Source: an uncultured bacterium (GTDB lineage: Bacteria; Planctomycetota; UBA8108). Taken from it: a stretch of DNA of 9,418 nucleotides. Both the position numbers and the translations under genes were made by a program. Under the pieces are notes generated by a model. That model did not search any database. It had not been told where the DNA came from and saw only the letters and a list, made by a program, of their open reading frames with translations. The stretch's first letter is position 1, and every line of letters starts with the position of its first letter. The DNA lies in NCBI GenBank assembly GCA_913050545.1, contig CAJWZY010000066.1:1-9418 (forward strand). Reading direction: 5' to 3'. This document shows positions 1 through 5,813 of the stretch, one piece after another.

Positions 1-42
1 GCCCGCAAGCATTTCCCGGATCACTTTGGACCCCGCTCATGA
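1..42 (+). CDS. C-terminal tail of an upstream gene, possibly a NuoF/HoxF-like flavoprotein subunit (partial)
   Basis: Frame 1 reads 13 codons (ARKHFPDHFGPRS) to a TGA at 40-42. The stop overlaps the next start as ATGA, which is typical of translationally coupled subunits of one complex. The next gene begins with a NuoG/HoxU-type [2Fe-2S] domain, and in NADH-linked formate dehydrogenases, hydrogenases and complex I that subunit is commonly preceded by the NADH/FMN-binding NuoF/HoxF subunit. The aromatic- and His-rich tail resembles the end of such subunits. That the frame ends here is seen directly. The family assignment is inference from context, because only 13 residues are visible. Confidence 0.45.
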   Translation, partial: ARKHFPDHFGPRS

Positions 43-749
43 GCCAGTTTGAGATCACCATTGACGGGCGCCGTGTCCCGGCACAGGATGGCGAAACCGT
101 ACTCGAAGTGGCGGAGCGCAACAGCATCGCAATCCCTACCTTATGCCACGACTCCCGCCTCGATCCCGCGGCCGCATGTCGAACTTGTTTGGTTGAGATC
201 AAAGGCCAAGGCCGACTGCAGGCCTCCTGTGCATGGAAGGCCACACCCGACATGGAGGTCGCTGAGGCTTCCATCCGGTTCCCGGGTGCCACTGAAGATA
301 TTGACCTTGGTGATCTCGCAGTGGGCTCCATCGGGGTGTTCCTGCACCGACCGGAAGGCCGTATAGACGGTGAAAGTATCTCCGCTTCCCTCGATGCGGG
401 AGGTGGCATCGGAATCGTCAATGGTCGGATCGATGACCTGGACCTCCAGTGCTCCCTCGGAGCTGAGGCCGAAGCAGAAATAGGAGGCCATCGAATCTCC
501 TGTCGCAGACCCGGGGATCGTCGAATCCACCACGCCCCCGAAGGAATCGTAGGTGCCGGCGATCTCGGGTGGGGTATCCCCGGTGTTGCGCGGCATGTTC
601 TCCAGCAGGAGCTGCACCGTCGGGTGGTCGAGGTAGTCGTCGATGGACTGGAAATCCGCGCTGACGACACCGCCGCTGCGCGATCCGAGATCAAAGGGAT
701 TATCAGGATCGCTGCTGCTGCAACCTGCAAGGAGAGCCAGCAGGAGTGA
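39..749 (+). CDS. Truncated [2Fe-2S] ferredoxin-domain subunit (NuoG/HoxU/formate dehydrogenase alpha type) with chimeric 3' part
   Basis: Residues 1 to about 75 form a plant-type [2Fe-2S] ferredoxin domain. They include the beta-grasp start FEITIDGRRV, the phrase DGETVLEVAE, and cysteines C36, C47, C50 and C64 in a CX10CX2CX13C pattern around C-R-T-C-L-V-E. This is the N-terminal domain of complex I NuoG, HoxU, [FeFe]-hydrogenase HndD-like proteins and NAD-linked formate dehydrogenase alpha subunits, where it passes electrons to or from the flavoprotein partner. In those families the domain is followed by a His-Cys 4Fe-4S motif and often a large molybdopterin or H-cluster domain. Nothing of the kind follows here. 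From about residue 76 the frame is simply antisense to the lipoprotein gene on the other strand, so residues 80-236 are probably not real protein. The start at 39 is supported by its ATGA overlap with the upstream frame; the nearby Shine-Dalgarno match is weak. The domain is clear. The intact product cannot be known from this window. Confidence 0.6.
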   Translation: MSQFEITIDGRRVPAQDGETVLEVAERNSIAIPTLCHDSRLDPAAACRTCLVEIKGQGRLQASCAWKATPDMEVAEASIRFPGATEDIDLGDLAVGSIGVFLHRPEGRIDGESISASLDAGGGIGIVNGRIDDLDLQCSLGAEAEAEIGGHRISCRRPGDRRIHHAPEGIVGAGDLGWGIPGVARHVLQQELHRRVVEVVVDGLEIRADDTAAARSEIKGIIRIAAAATCKESQQE

Positions 750-785
750 GAGGGCCACCGGGGCCGGGAAGAATCTTGTTTTCAT
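141..785 (-). CDS. Outer-membrane-type lipoprotein of unknown function, 3' end probably chimeric
   Basis: The ATG at 785-783 gives MKTRFFPAPVALSLLLALLAGC, a type II signal peptide with basic n-region, Leu-rich h-region and LAGC lipobox, with C22 the predicted lipidated cysteine. The +2 residue is Ser, so sorting to the outer membrane is expected. AGGAA at 796-792 lies six bases before this ATG, which favours it over the in-frame TTG at 791. The mature part is Asp/Ser/Gly-rich with a secreted beta-rich look, including a TPPEIAGTYDSFGG segment and a later FSGTREPDGSLSDLHVG segment. No enzymatic motif was recognised. Past about that last segment (nucleotides below roughly 285-245) the frame is antisense to the ferredoxin gene, and the final 35-45 residues, including a run of new cysteines, are probably not native. 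Function is unknown; the lipoprotein call itself is solid. Confidence 0.7.
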   Translation of the reverse strand: MKTRFFPAPVALSLLLALLAGCSSSDPDNPFDLGSRSGGVVSADFQSIDDYLDHPTVQLLLENMPRNTGDTPPEIAGTYDSFGGVVDSTIPGSATGDSMASYFCFGLSSEGALEVQVIDPTIDDSDATSRIEGSGDTFTVYTAFRSVQEHPDGAHCEITKVNIFSGTREPDGSLSDLHVGCGLPCTGGLQSALAFDLNQTSSTCGRGIEAGVVA

Positions 786-791
786 GTCCAA

Positions 792-796
792 TTCCT
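792..796 (-). promoter_or_regulatory. Shine-Dalgarno site of the lipoprotein gene
   Basis: Read on the minus strand this is AGGAA, six bases before the ATG at 785-783. It decides the start in favour of that ATG, because the in-frame TTG at 791 would directly abut the site with no spacer. Confidence 0.5.
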
Positions 797-861
797 GTAA
801 CTGCCTGGTTTGAATCGGTTTTTTCAGTCTTGCCGGGTTTGACGCAACTGAATGATCGAAT

Positions 862-881
862 CTTCATCTTAATCGATGAAG
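862..881. repeat. Perfect 7-bp inverted repeat with 6-nt spacer (candidate operator)
   Basis: The arms are CTTCATC (862-868) and GATGAAG (875-881), separated by TTAATC. The element lies in an AT-richer patch of the divergent intergenic region, about 77 bp upstream of the lipoprotein ATG and about 132 bp upstream of the dehydrogenase ATG. The size and symmetry fit a dimeric regulator site. No T-run follows on either strand, so an intrinsic terminator is unlikely. No regulator gene is visible nearby, and the role is inference. Confidence 0.4.
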
Positions 882-957
882 TATGGGTTTTTGCAGGTTG
901 AAGATCAAACTTCGCCGAGATTGCTCAAAACGGCCGTCGGTGAGGGGATTTGACTGC

Positions 958-978
958 AAACCGCAGTTCGGGCGGTTT
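958..978 (+). repeat. Perfect 7-bp inverted repeat / 5'-leader hairpin before the E1 gene
   Basis: The arms are AAACCGC (958-964) and GCGGTTT (972-978) with a 7-nt loop AGTTCGG. The hairpin ends 35 bases before the dehydrogenase ATG. It could be an operator or a hairpin in the mRNA leader. The short T-containing stretch after it (CTTGCT) is too weak for a confident terminator call. A TTGACT at 950-955 just upstream resembles a -35 box, but no convincing -10 box follows at 16-18 bp. Confidence 0.35.
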
Positions 979-1003
979 CTTGCTACTGGCTGCTTCAGAA
1001 CGC

Positions 1004-1009
1004 GAAGGA
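1004..1009 (+). promoter_or_regulatory. Shine-Dalgarno site of the E1 dehydrogenase gene
   Basis: GAAGGA lies 4 bases before the ATG at 1014 and 13 bases before a second in-frame ATG at 1023. The first spacing is slightly short and the second too long, so 1014 is preferred; the two starts differ by only three residues. Confidence 0.5.
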
Positions 1010-1013
1010 TAAG

Positions 1014-3152
1014 ATGGACAGTATGACTGGAGAAAAGCGCCGCCGGCAGTCTTCTTCGCAGGTCCCGGGTGAGATGAATGGCCCCGGGCCGGTGGAATTA
1101 CTCCAGCTGCACTTTCATATGCGCCTGTCGCGCGAATGGGATCTTCGTTTTGAGACGCTCTTTCGCCAGGGAGGCATCTCCAAGTGGTACAGCGGAGTGG
1201 GAAGCGAGGCAGCCACGGTGGCCTCGGCCGCCTGCCTGCAACGCGATGATGCTCTCCTCACCATTCATCGCGACAGTGGGGCGATCCTGCGTTATTACGC
1301 TTCCTGCGAGGACCTCGTGCCGGGATTGCTGCCGGTGGAGAAACGCCATGGCAGCGGGAAGGCCCGGGAGCTTCTTTACCGCCTGGCCTGCCAGCTGATG
1401 GGGCGCTCCGATGGCTTTACCTCGGGCTATGACAGGTCGTTTCACTATGCCCATCTCGACGAGGATTCAGGGCTCAGGCATATCGGGATGATCAGCCACA
1501 TGGGAGCCATGATTCCCGTGGCGGCGGGGGTGGCGCTGTCCTTCAGGCAAAGTGGAAGCGACCGGGTGGCCCTGAACTACATAGGAGATGGGGGGACCTC
1601 GACCGGCGAGTTTCACGAGGGCCTCAACATGGCAGCGGTTCTCGATGCCCCGCTGGTGCTGGTCATTCTCAATAACCGCTATGCCTTCAGCACTCCCGCC
1701 AGTGAGCAGTACCGCGGCGAGAGCCTGGCGGCCCGGGCAGCGGGCTATGGTATCGAGGGGGCCCGGGTCGATGGCAACGACCCGCTGGCAGTTCACGCGG
1801 CGGTTTCCGCCGCCGTCGACCGGGCAAGAAATGGTGGAGGGCCAACCCTTATCGAGGCCATGCTCGGAAGGATGCGGGGACACTCCGAGGGCGATGATTC
1901 GCTCGGGATCCTCTCCGATGCAGAGCGGCAGCAGTATGAGCGCGAGGACCCGGTCACCTGCTTCGAGTCGCGCCTGCTCGAAGAGGGCATCGCCACGGCG
2001 GAGCATCTTGAGAAGGTTCAACGATCCTGTGCCGAGCTGGTCCTCGAGATTGCGGATGAGGCCGCGGCCGCGGCGGCGCCGGAGCTGGTGCCCGGGGCAA
2101 GGAGCGTTTTTGCCCCGCTGGCGGGGCTGCCCGGCAGTGGGCCGCTTGCGCGAACCCAGGTTGATCCGGGTAAAGAAACGAGCTACCTCGAGGCGATCTC
2201 TCTCGCCCTGGGAGATGCCATGCAGGAGGATCCCGGGGTTTTCCTGATGGGGCAGGACATCGCGGCCTTTGGAGGAGCCTTCAAGGTCACCCGCGGGCTG
2301 CTTGAAGAATTCGGCCCGCAGCGGGTGATGGACACCCCGATTGCCGAGGCCGGCATGATCGGCATCGCCTCGGGAGCCGCCCTGCTGGGCAGGAAGCCCG
2401 TGGTGGAGATGCAGTTCTCTGATTTCGTCAGCTGTGGTTTCAACCCGCTGGTGAATGTTGCCGCAAAGTTTCACTACCGAACGGGTCTCGATGTGCCGCT
2501 CGTTATACGCCTCCCATCAGGAGGAGGTGTCGGTGCCGGCCCGTTTCATTCCCAGTCTCTCGAGGCCACCTTCCTGCATGTTCCAGGGCTCAAGGTGGTC
2601 GCCCCGGCCTGGCCGGAGGATGCCTATTCACTGCTGCGCGAGGCTGCCAGGGACCCCAACCCTGTTCTTTTCTTCGAACACAAGTACCTCTACCGCAGGA
2701 TCAAGGCGCCGCTGGCGCAGGACTCGATCGAGGTGGGAGCCGGGATCGAGGCTCGTGCCCGGGTTGTGCGATCCGGAGATGGAGTCACCGTCATTACCTG
2801 GGGCTGGATGGTTCACCGGGCGCTGGCGGCCGCCGAGGTTCTTTCCGCCGAGGGAATCTCCGTCGAGGTGGTTGATCTGCGGGTCCTGTCCCCACTCGAT
2901 GAGCGCACGGTGCTGGAGTCCGTTGGTAGAACGGGCCGGGCTCTCGTGGTGCACGAAGCGCAGCTGACCGGTGGCTTCGGGGGAGAGATCGCGGCGCGAA
3001 TCGCTGCCGGGGCCTTCGAGTCGCTTGACGCGCCGGTCAGGCGACTGGCCTACCCGGACAATCCCGTACCTTTCAACAAGGAGCTCGAGGCGGCCTGTCT
3101 TCCCAACGAGGAGAGTATCGCCGCGAATCTGCGGGAACTTGCAGCCTGGTGA
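1014..3152 (+). CDS. Fused E1 alpha/beta thiamine-diphosphate 2-oxoacid dehydrogenase (branched-chain/pyruvate/acetoin type)
   Basis: This 712-aa protein joins both E1 subunits of a 2-oxoacid dehydrogenase complex, which uses thiamine diphosphate to decarboxylate a 2-oxoacid and acylate the lipoyl group of E2. The alpha half (about 25-340) has the ThDP/Mg motif G191-D192-G193 to N220-N221, preceded by an SHMGAMIPVAAGVAL segment, and the RGHSEGDDS loop with H290. The beta half (about 388-712) has TPIAEAG with E445, the QFSDF and FNPLVNVAAKFHYR region, R-L-P-S-G-G-G, H512-S-Q-S, PGLKVVAPA and PVLFFEHKYLYR, followed by the C-terminal transketolase domain. A linker of about 45 residues (about 340-388), rich in Ala/Pro/Gly, joins the halves. 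Single-chain E1 of this kind is known in Bacteroidota and several other phyla. Substrate (branched-chain 2-oxoacids, pyruvate or acetoin) cannot be settled by eye. No E2 or E3 gene is in the window, so the partners must be encoded elsewhere. Confidence 0.93.
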   Translation: MDSMTGEKRRRQSSSQVPGEMNGPGPVELLQLHFHMRLSREWDLRFETLFRQGGISKWYSGVGSEAATVASAACLQRDDALLTIHRDSGAILRYYASCEDLVPGLLPVEKRHGSGKARELLYRLACQLMGRSDGFTSGYDRSFHYAHLDEDSGLRHIGMISHMGAMIPVAAGVALSFRQSGSDRVALNYIGDGGTSTGEFHEGLNMAAVLDAPLVLVILNNRYAFSTPASEQYRGESLAARAAGYGIEGARVDGNDPLAVHAAVSAAVDRARNGGGPTLIEAMLGRMRGHSEGDDSLGILSDAERQQYEREDPVTCFESRLLEEGIATAEHLEKVQRSCAELVLEIADEAAAAAAPELVPGARSVFAPLAGLPGSGPLARTQVDPGKETSYLEAISLALGDAMQEDPGVFLMGQDIAAFGGAFKVTRGLLEEFGPQRVMDTPIAEAGMIGIASGAALLGRKPVVEMQFSDFVSCGFNPLVNVAAKFHYRTGLDVPLVIRLPSGGGVGAGPFHSQSLEATFLHVPGLKVVAPAWPEDAYSLLREAARDPNPVLFFEHKYLYRRIKAPLAQDSIEVGAGIEARARVVRSGDGVTVITWGWMVHRALAAAEVLSAEGISVEVVDLRVLSPLDERTVLESVGRTGRALVVHEAQLTGGFGGEIAARIAAGAFESLDAPVRRLAYPDNPVPFNKELEAACLPNEESIAANLRELAAW

Positions 3153-3266
3153 GGGAGTGCATTTCTGTTCCGGCGTCCTGCCCGGTTCGACAGGTGTGGG
3201 CCGGTATGTTATGAAAGAGCTCCCTGGAGTTGAGGCGCGCTGTCACTTGCTGGCTTACCCTGGAAT

Positions 3267-5372
3267 ATGACCGAAAAAAAACCAGAACCGAACCGCCTGG
3301 TTGAGTCCACGAGCCCCTACCTGCAGCAGCATGCCGGGAACCCGGTGGACTGGTATCCCTGGGGGGAGGAGGCCCTCGCCAGGGCGAAGGAGCTGGACCG
3401 ACCGATCTTCCTGTCCGTTGGTTATTCCTCCTGCCACTGGTGCCATGTGATGGAGCGCGAGAGCTTCGAGGACGAGGGCGTCGCGAAAGTGATGAACGAT
3501 AACTTCATCAACATCAAGGTGGACAGGGAGGAGCGTCCGGACATCGATGCCCTCTACATGAATGCTGTGCAGATGCTCTCGGGGCAGGGCGGCTGGCCGA
3601 TGAGTGTATTCCTGACCCCGGACCTCAGGCCCTTCTGGGGAGGCACCTATTTCCCCCCCAGGGGCCATTACAACTCCGCGGGGGAGGTTGTCCGGCCGGG
3701 TTTCGTGGACATTCTTATTTCACTCTCAAGGGCCTACAAAGAGTCGCCTGAGAAAATCGAAGACGCGGCCAGCCAGGTCGTCGAGGGGCTCTGCAGGAAG
3801 GAAACCCCTTCTGGCGGGGAGCTTGCCAGTGAAGAGGTTCTGAAGCTTGCAGGAGAGGATGCCGGCCGGAGATTTGACCCGGCCTACGGGGGTTTCGGGC
3901 CAGCGCCGAAGTTTCCCCGCTCCACGGAGCTCTCGATGCTTCTGCGGGTTTACGCGATGGGAGGGGACCGGCAAGTCCTGGACATGTGCGAACGCACTCT
4001 CGAGGCCATGGCTCATGGAGGGATGTACGACCAGGTTGGAGGTGGCTTCCATCGCTATTCGACCGATGCGAAGTGGCTGGTTCCCCATTTCGAGAAGATG
4101 CTCTACGACAATTCATTGCTGGTAAGGACCTATCTCGAGGCCTTCCAGGTGACCGGCCGGGAGCTCTATCGCAGGATTGCTTCGGAGATTCTCGATTACG
4201 TTCTCCAGGAGATGACGAGTCCCGAGGGGGGCTTTTATTCTGCTACAGATGCAGACAGCGAAGGCCGCGAAGGGGTCTTCTTTGTCTGGCGGCCCGAGGA
4301 GGTGGAGGAGATTCTCGGGGTGGAGGACGCCCCCCTCTTTTGCCAGTATTTCAATATAACCACCGAGGGCAATTTCGAGGATTCGACCAGCATCGCCCAT
4401 ATCACCGCCGGCCTCGCGGAGGTTGCAGCCTCGCTCGGTATCGAGCTCGAGGCTGCCCGTGCGAAGATTGAAGAGGGCCGGAAGAAACTCTACGAGGCGC
4501 GGGCGAAACGCCCCGCTCCTTTCCGCGACGATAAGGTGCTGACCTCGTGGAATGGGATGATGATCTCTGCTTTCGCCCGCGGCTTCCAGGTGCTCGGTGA
4601 GCCGCGCTACCTGCAGGCCGCAGAGCGGGCGGCCACGCTGATTCTCGAGCAGATGCAGGAGGGGGGGCGACTGCTGAGGGTAAGAAAAGATGGCCAGAGC
4701 AGGATCACGGGTTTCCTCGACGACAATGCCTTTTTTATCGAGGCCCTGCTTGACCTTTACGAGAGCAGCTTCGAGGTCAGCTACCTCGACGAGGCGTGCC
4801 GCCTTGCCGAGGCCGTCCTCGCTGATTTTTCAGATGAAGAGGAGTCCGGGCTCTACTTTACCTCGGTGGAGCATGAGCTGATTATTACCCGCCGGAAGGA
4901 CCCCTTCGACGGAGCGATACCGTCGCCGCTGGGCGTCATGGCCTTGAATCTTCTGCGCCTCGAGCGATTGACGGACACCCCGTCCTGGCGTCGGCGGGCT
5001 GAACGGATCCTGGGTGAGGTTTCTCCCCTTCTTCCGAGGGCCCCGATGGGATTCGGTTCTTCCCTGCTGGCGCTTGATTTCCTGCTCCATCCCCCCGTTG
5101 AGCTGGCGCTTGTCGGTGATCTCTCGGGTACGGAGTCGGCTGAATTTCTCGCTGTTATTCACTCAGGTTTTCTGCCGGCGAGGGTGATCACGGCCTCAGC
5201 GAACCCGCCCTCGGAGGAACTTTCCTCCAGGGTACCGCTGCTCGGGGGCAAGGGGCATGCGGGTGAGGGCTCACGGCTTTATATCTGTCGCGATGGATCC
5301 TGCCGGGAGCCTGTCGACGATCCGCAGGAGCTTGCCGCGCAGCTGCCATTCGTCAGTTCGCCGGGTGGATGA
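3267..5372 (+). CDS. DUF255 thioredoxin-domain protein (YyaL/SPATA20 family)
   Basis: The 701-aa length matches this widespread family (roughly 680-750 aa). The N-terminal thioredoxin-fold domain (about 8-170) opens with NRLVESTSPYLQQHAGNPVD and WYPWGEEAL, then carries the redox motif C56-H57-W58-C59 in SVGYSSCHWCHVMERESFED, then VDREERPDID, GGWPMSVFLTPD and GGTYFPP. The remainder is the alpha/alpha-barrel, epimerase-like region. Family markers there are YGGFGPAPKFP, GGGFHRYSTD plus VPHFEKMLYDN, DADSEGREG, and KVLTSWNGMMISAFARG. The C-terminus ends with a YICRDGSC segment and a short tail, as in relatives. There is no signal peptide, so it is expected to be cytosolic. The reaction is not established for the family; a redox or sugar-related role has been suggested from folds only. 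The ATG at 3267 has a poor Shine-Dalgarno (GGA only two bases away), but the N-terminus aligns with the family start. It is 114 bp after the E1 gene. Confidence 0.92.
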   Translation: MTEKKPEPNRLVESTSPYLQQHAGNPVDWYPWGEEALARAKELDRPIFLSVGYSSCHWCHVMERESFEDEGVAKVMNDNFINIKVDREERPDIDALYMNAVQMLSGQGGWPMSVFLTPDLRPFWGGTYFPPRGHYNSAGEVVRPGFVDILISLSRAYKESPEKIEDAASQVVEGLCRKETPSGGELASEEVLKLAGEDAGRRFDPAYGGFGPAPKFPRSTELSMLLRVYAMGGDRQVLDMCERTLEAMAHGGMYDQVGGGFHRYSTDAKWLVPHFEKMLYDNSLLVRTYLEAFQVTGRELYRRIASEILDYVLQEMTSPEGGFYSATDADSEGREGVFFVWRPEEVEEILGVEDAPLFCQYFNITTEGNFEDSTSIAHITAGLAEVAASLGIELEAARAKIEEGRKKLYEARAKRPAPFRDDKVLTSWNGMMISAFARGFQVLGEPRYLQAAERAATLILEQMQEGGRLLRVRKDGQSRITGFLDDNAFFIEALLDLYESSFEVSYLDEACRLAEAVLADFSDEEESGLYFTSVEHELIITRRKDPFDGAIPSPLGVMALNLLRLERLTDTPSWRRRAERILGEVSPLLPRAPMGFGSSLLALDFLLHPPVELALVGDLSGTESAEFLAVIHSGFLPARVITASANPPSEELSSRVPLLGGKGHAGEGSRLYICRDGSCREPVDDPQELAAQLPFVSSPGG

Positions 5373-5383
5373 TAATATTCTCC

Positions 5384-5405
5384 GGTTCCGCTTGAAGCGG
5401 GCACC
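5384..5405 (+). terminator. Stem-loop after the DUF255 gene (weak terminator or mRNA 3'-end hairpin)
   Basis: Twelve bases after the stop codon, the symmetric CCGCTTGAAGCGG (5388-5400) is flanked by GGT and ACC, which can extend the stem across a small bulge. No U-tract follows, so intrinsic termination is doubtful; it may block exonuclease or do nothing. The hairpin is seen and its role is inferred. Confidence 0.3.
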
Positions 5406-5499
5406 TCGCTGAAGCTGTCCAGGGCCCTGAAATACCCGGAAGTGGCCTTAAAAGGTGGTTTTCGAGGTGCAGCAGAGCTGGGGCAGGGGGGTAAGAACT

Positions 5500-5504
5500 G
5501 GAAG
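5500..5504 (+). promoter_or_regulatory. Shine-Dalgarno site of the small ORF
   Basis: GGAAG lies seven bases before the ATG at 5512. This is the best-placed ribosome site in this gap, and it selects ATG 5512 over the in-frame GTG at 5455. Confidence 0.4.
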
Positions 5505-5511
5505 AAAAAGC

Positions 5512-5772
5512 ATGTCACCATCCGATAATGAACAGCGCGGAAATTCCCATCCCCTGGGGGAGAGGGAGCTTCATTTTGCACGAAAAGTACTGGGCAGACT
5601 TTCCAGGCTTTCGGTGTCTATTCGTGATATCGAGGGTTGGTGCGAAGGCTCTCCGCCGCCAGGTATGACGGAGCTGGGCCCGGTGGATTACACAATAGCT
5701 CGCCAGGGCCCCCTCTCTGCCAAAGATTTGGGCGATGTTATTGATGAAGAAGCTCGCCGGTTCTTTTGCTGA
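5512..5772 (+). CDS. Small hypothetical protein (86 aa) upstream of the kinase
   Basis: I do not recognise this protein. The ATG at 5512 with GGAAG seven bases upstream gives 86 residues; the in-frame GTG at 5455 would add 19 more but has no clear ribosome site. The N-terminus is polar (MSPSDNEQRGNSHPLGE). A basic, helix-prone segment follows (ELHFARKVLGRLSRLSVSIR), then a Gly/Pro-rich turn (EGSPPPGMTELGPVDY), then a second helix-like piece ending RRFFC. It has no signal peptide and no membrane segment. Codon third positions are less G/C-rich than in the neighbours, so this could be a lightly expressed gene or a chance frame. It ends 40 bp before the kinase start on the same strand, so co-transcription and a role as substrate or modulator of the kinase are possible, but that is inference only. 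Confidence 0.45.
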   Translation: MSPSDNEQRGNSHPLGERELHFARKVLGRLSRLSVSIRDIEGWCEGSPPPGMTELGPVDYTIARQGPLSAKDLGDVIDEEARRFFC

Positions 5773-5793
5773 AAAACTGTTACCCGGGGGCAG

Positions 5794-5813
5794 TACTCCA
5801 TAAAATTGGAGTA
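5794..5813 (+). promoter_or_regulatory. Hairpin occluding the ribosome site and start codon of the kinase gene
   Basis: TACTCCA (5794-5800) and TGGAGTA (5807-5813) form a perfect 7-bp inverted repeat around TAAAAT. The 3' arm contains the only good Shine-Dalgarno (GGAG, 5808-5811) and the first base of the ATG. That GGAG is only one base from the ATG, unusually close. If it forms in mRNA it would hide the start; as DNA it could equally be an operator. Confidence 0.4.

Noticed and set aside
285..749. C-terminal 150 residues of the 236-codon ferredoxin frame as a real domain
   Set aside because: The stretch is the exact antisense of a lipoprotein with a lipobox and good ribosome site; its composition (Gly/Ile/Arg-rich) matches no known partner of the ferredoxin domain.
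950..987. Sigma70-like promoter starting with TTGACT at 950-955
   Set aside because: The -35 match is good, but no acceptable -10 hexamer lies 16-18 bp downstream; the nearest candidate (GCTACT) is about 26 bp away.
1588..2247. 219-codon plus-strand frame inside the E1 gene
   Set aside because: Out-of-frame shadow rich in Arg/Pro/Ser, typical of the +1 frame of high-GC genes.
1467..2474. 335-codon open frame on the minus strand
   Set aside because: It is antisense to the E1 gene, across its ThDP motif and beta-subunit start. The translation has no recognisable domain.
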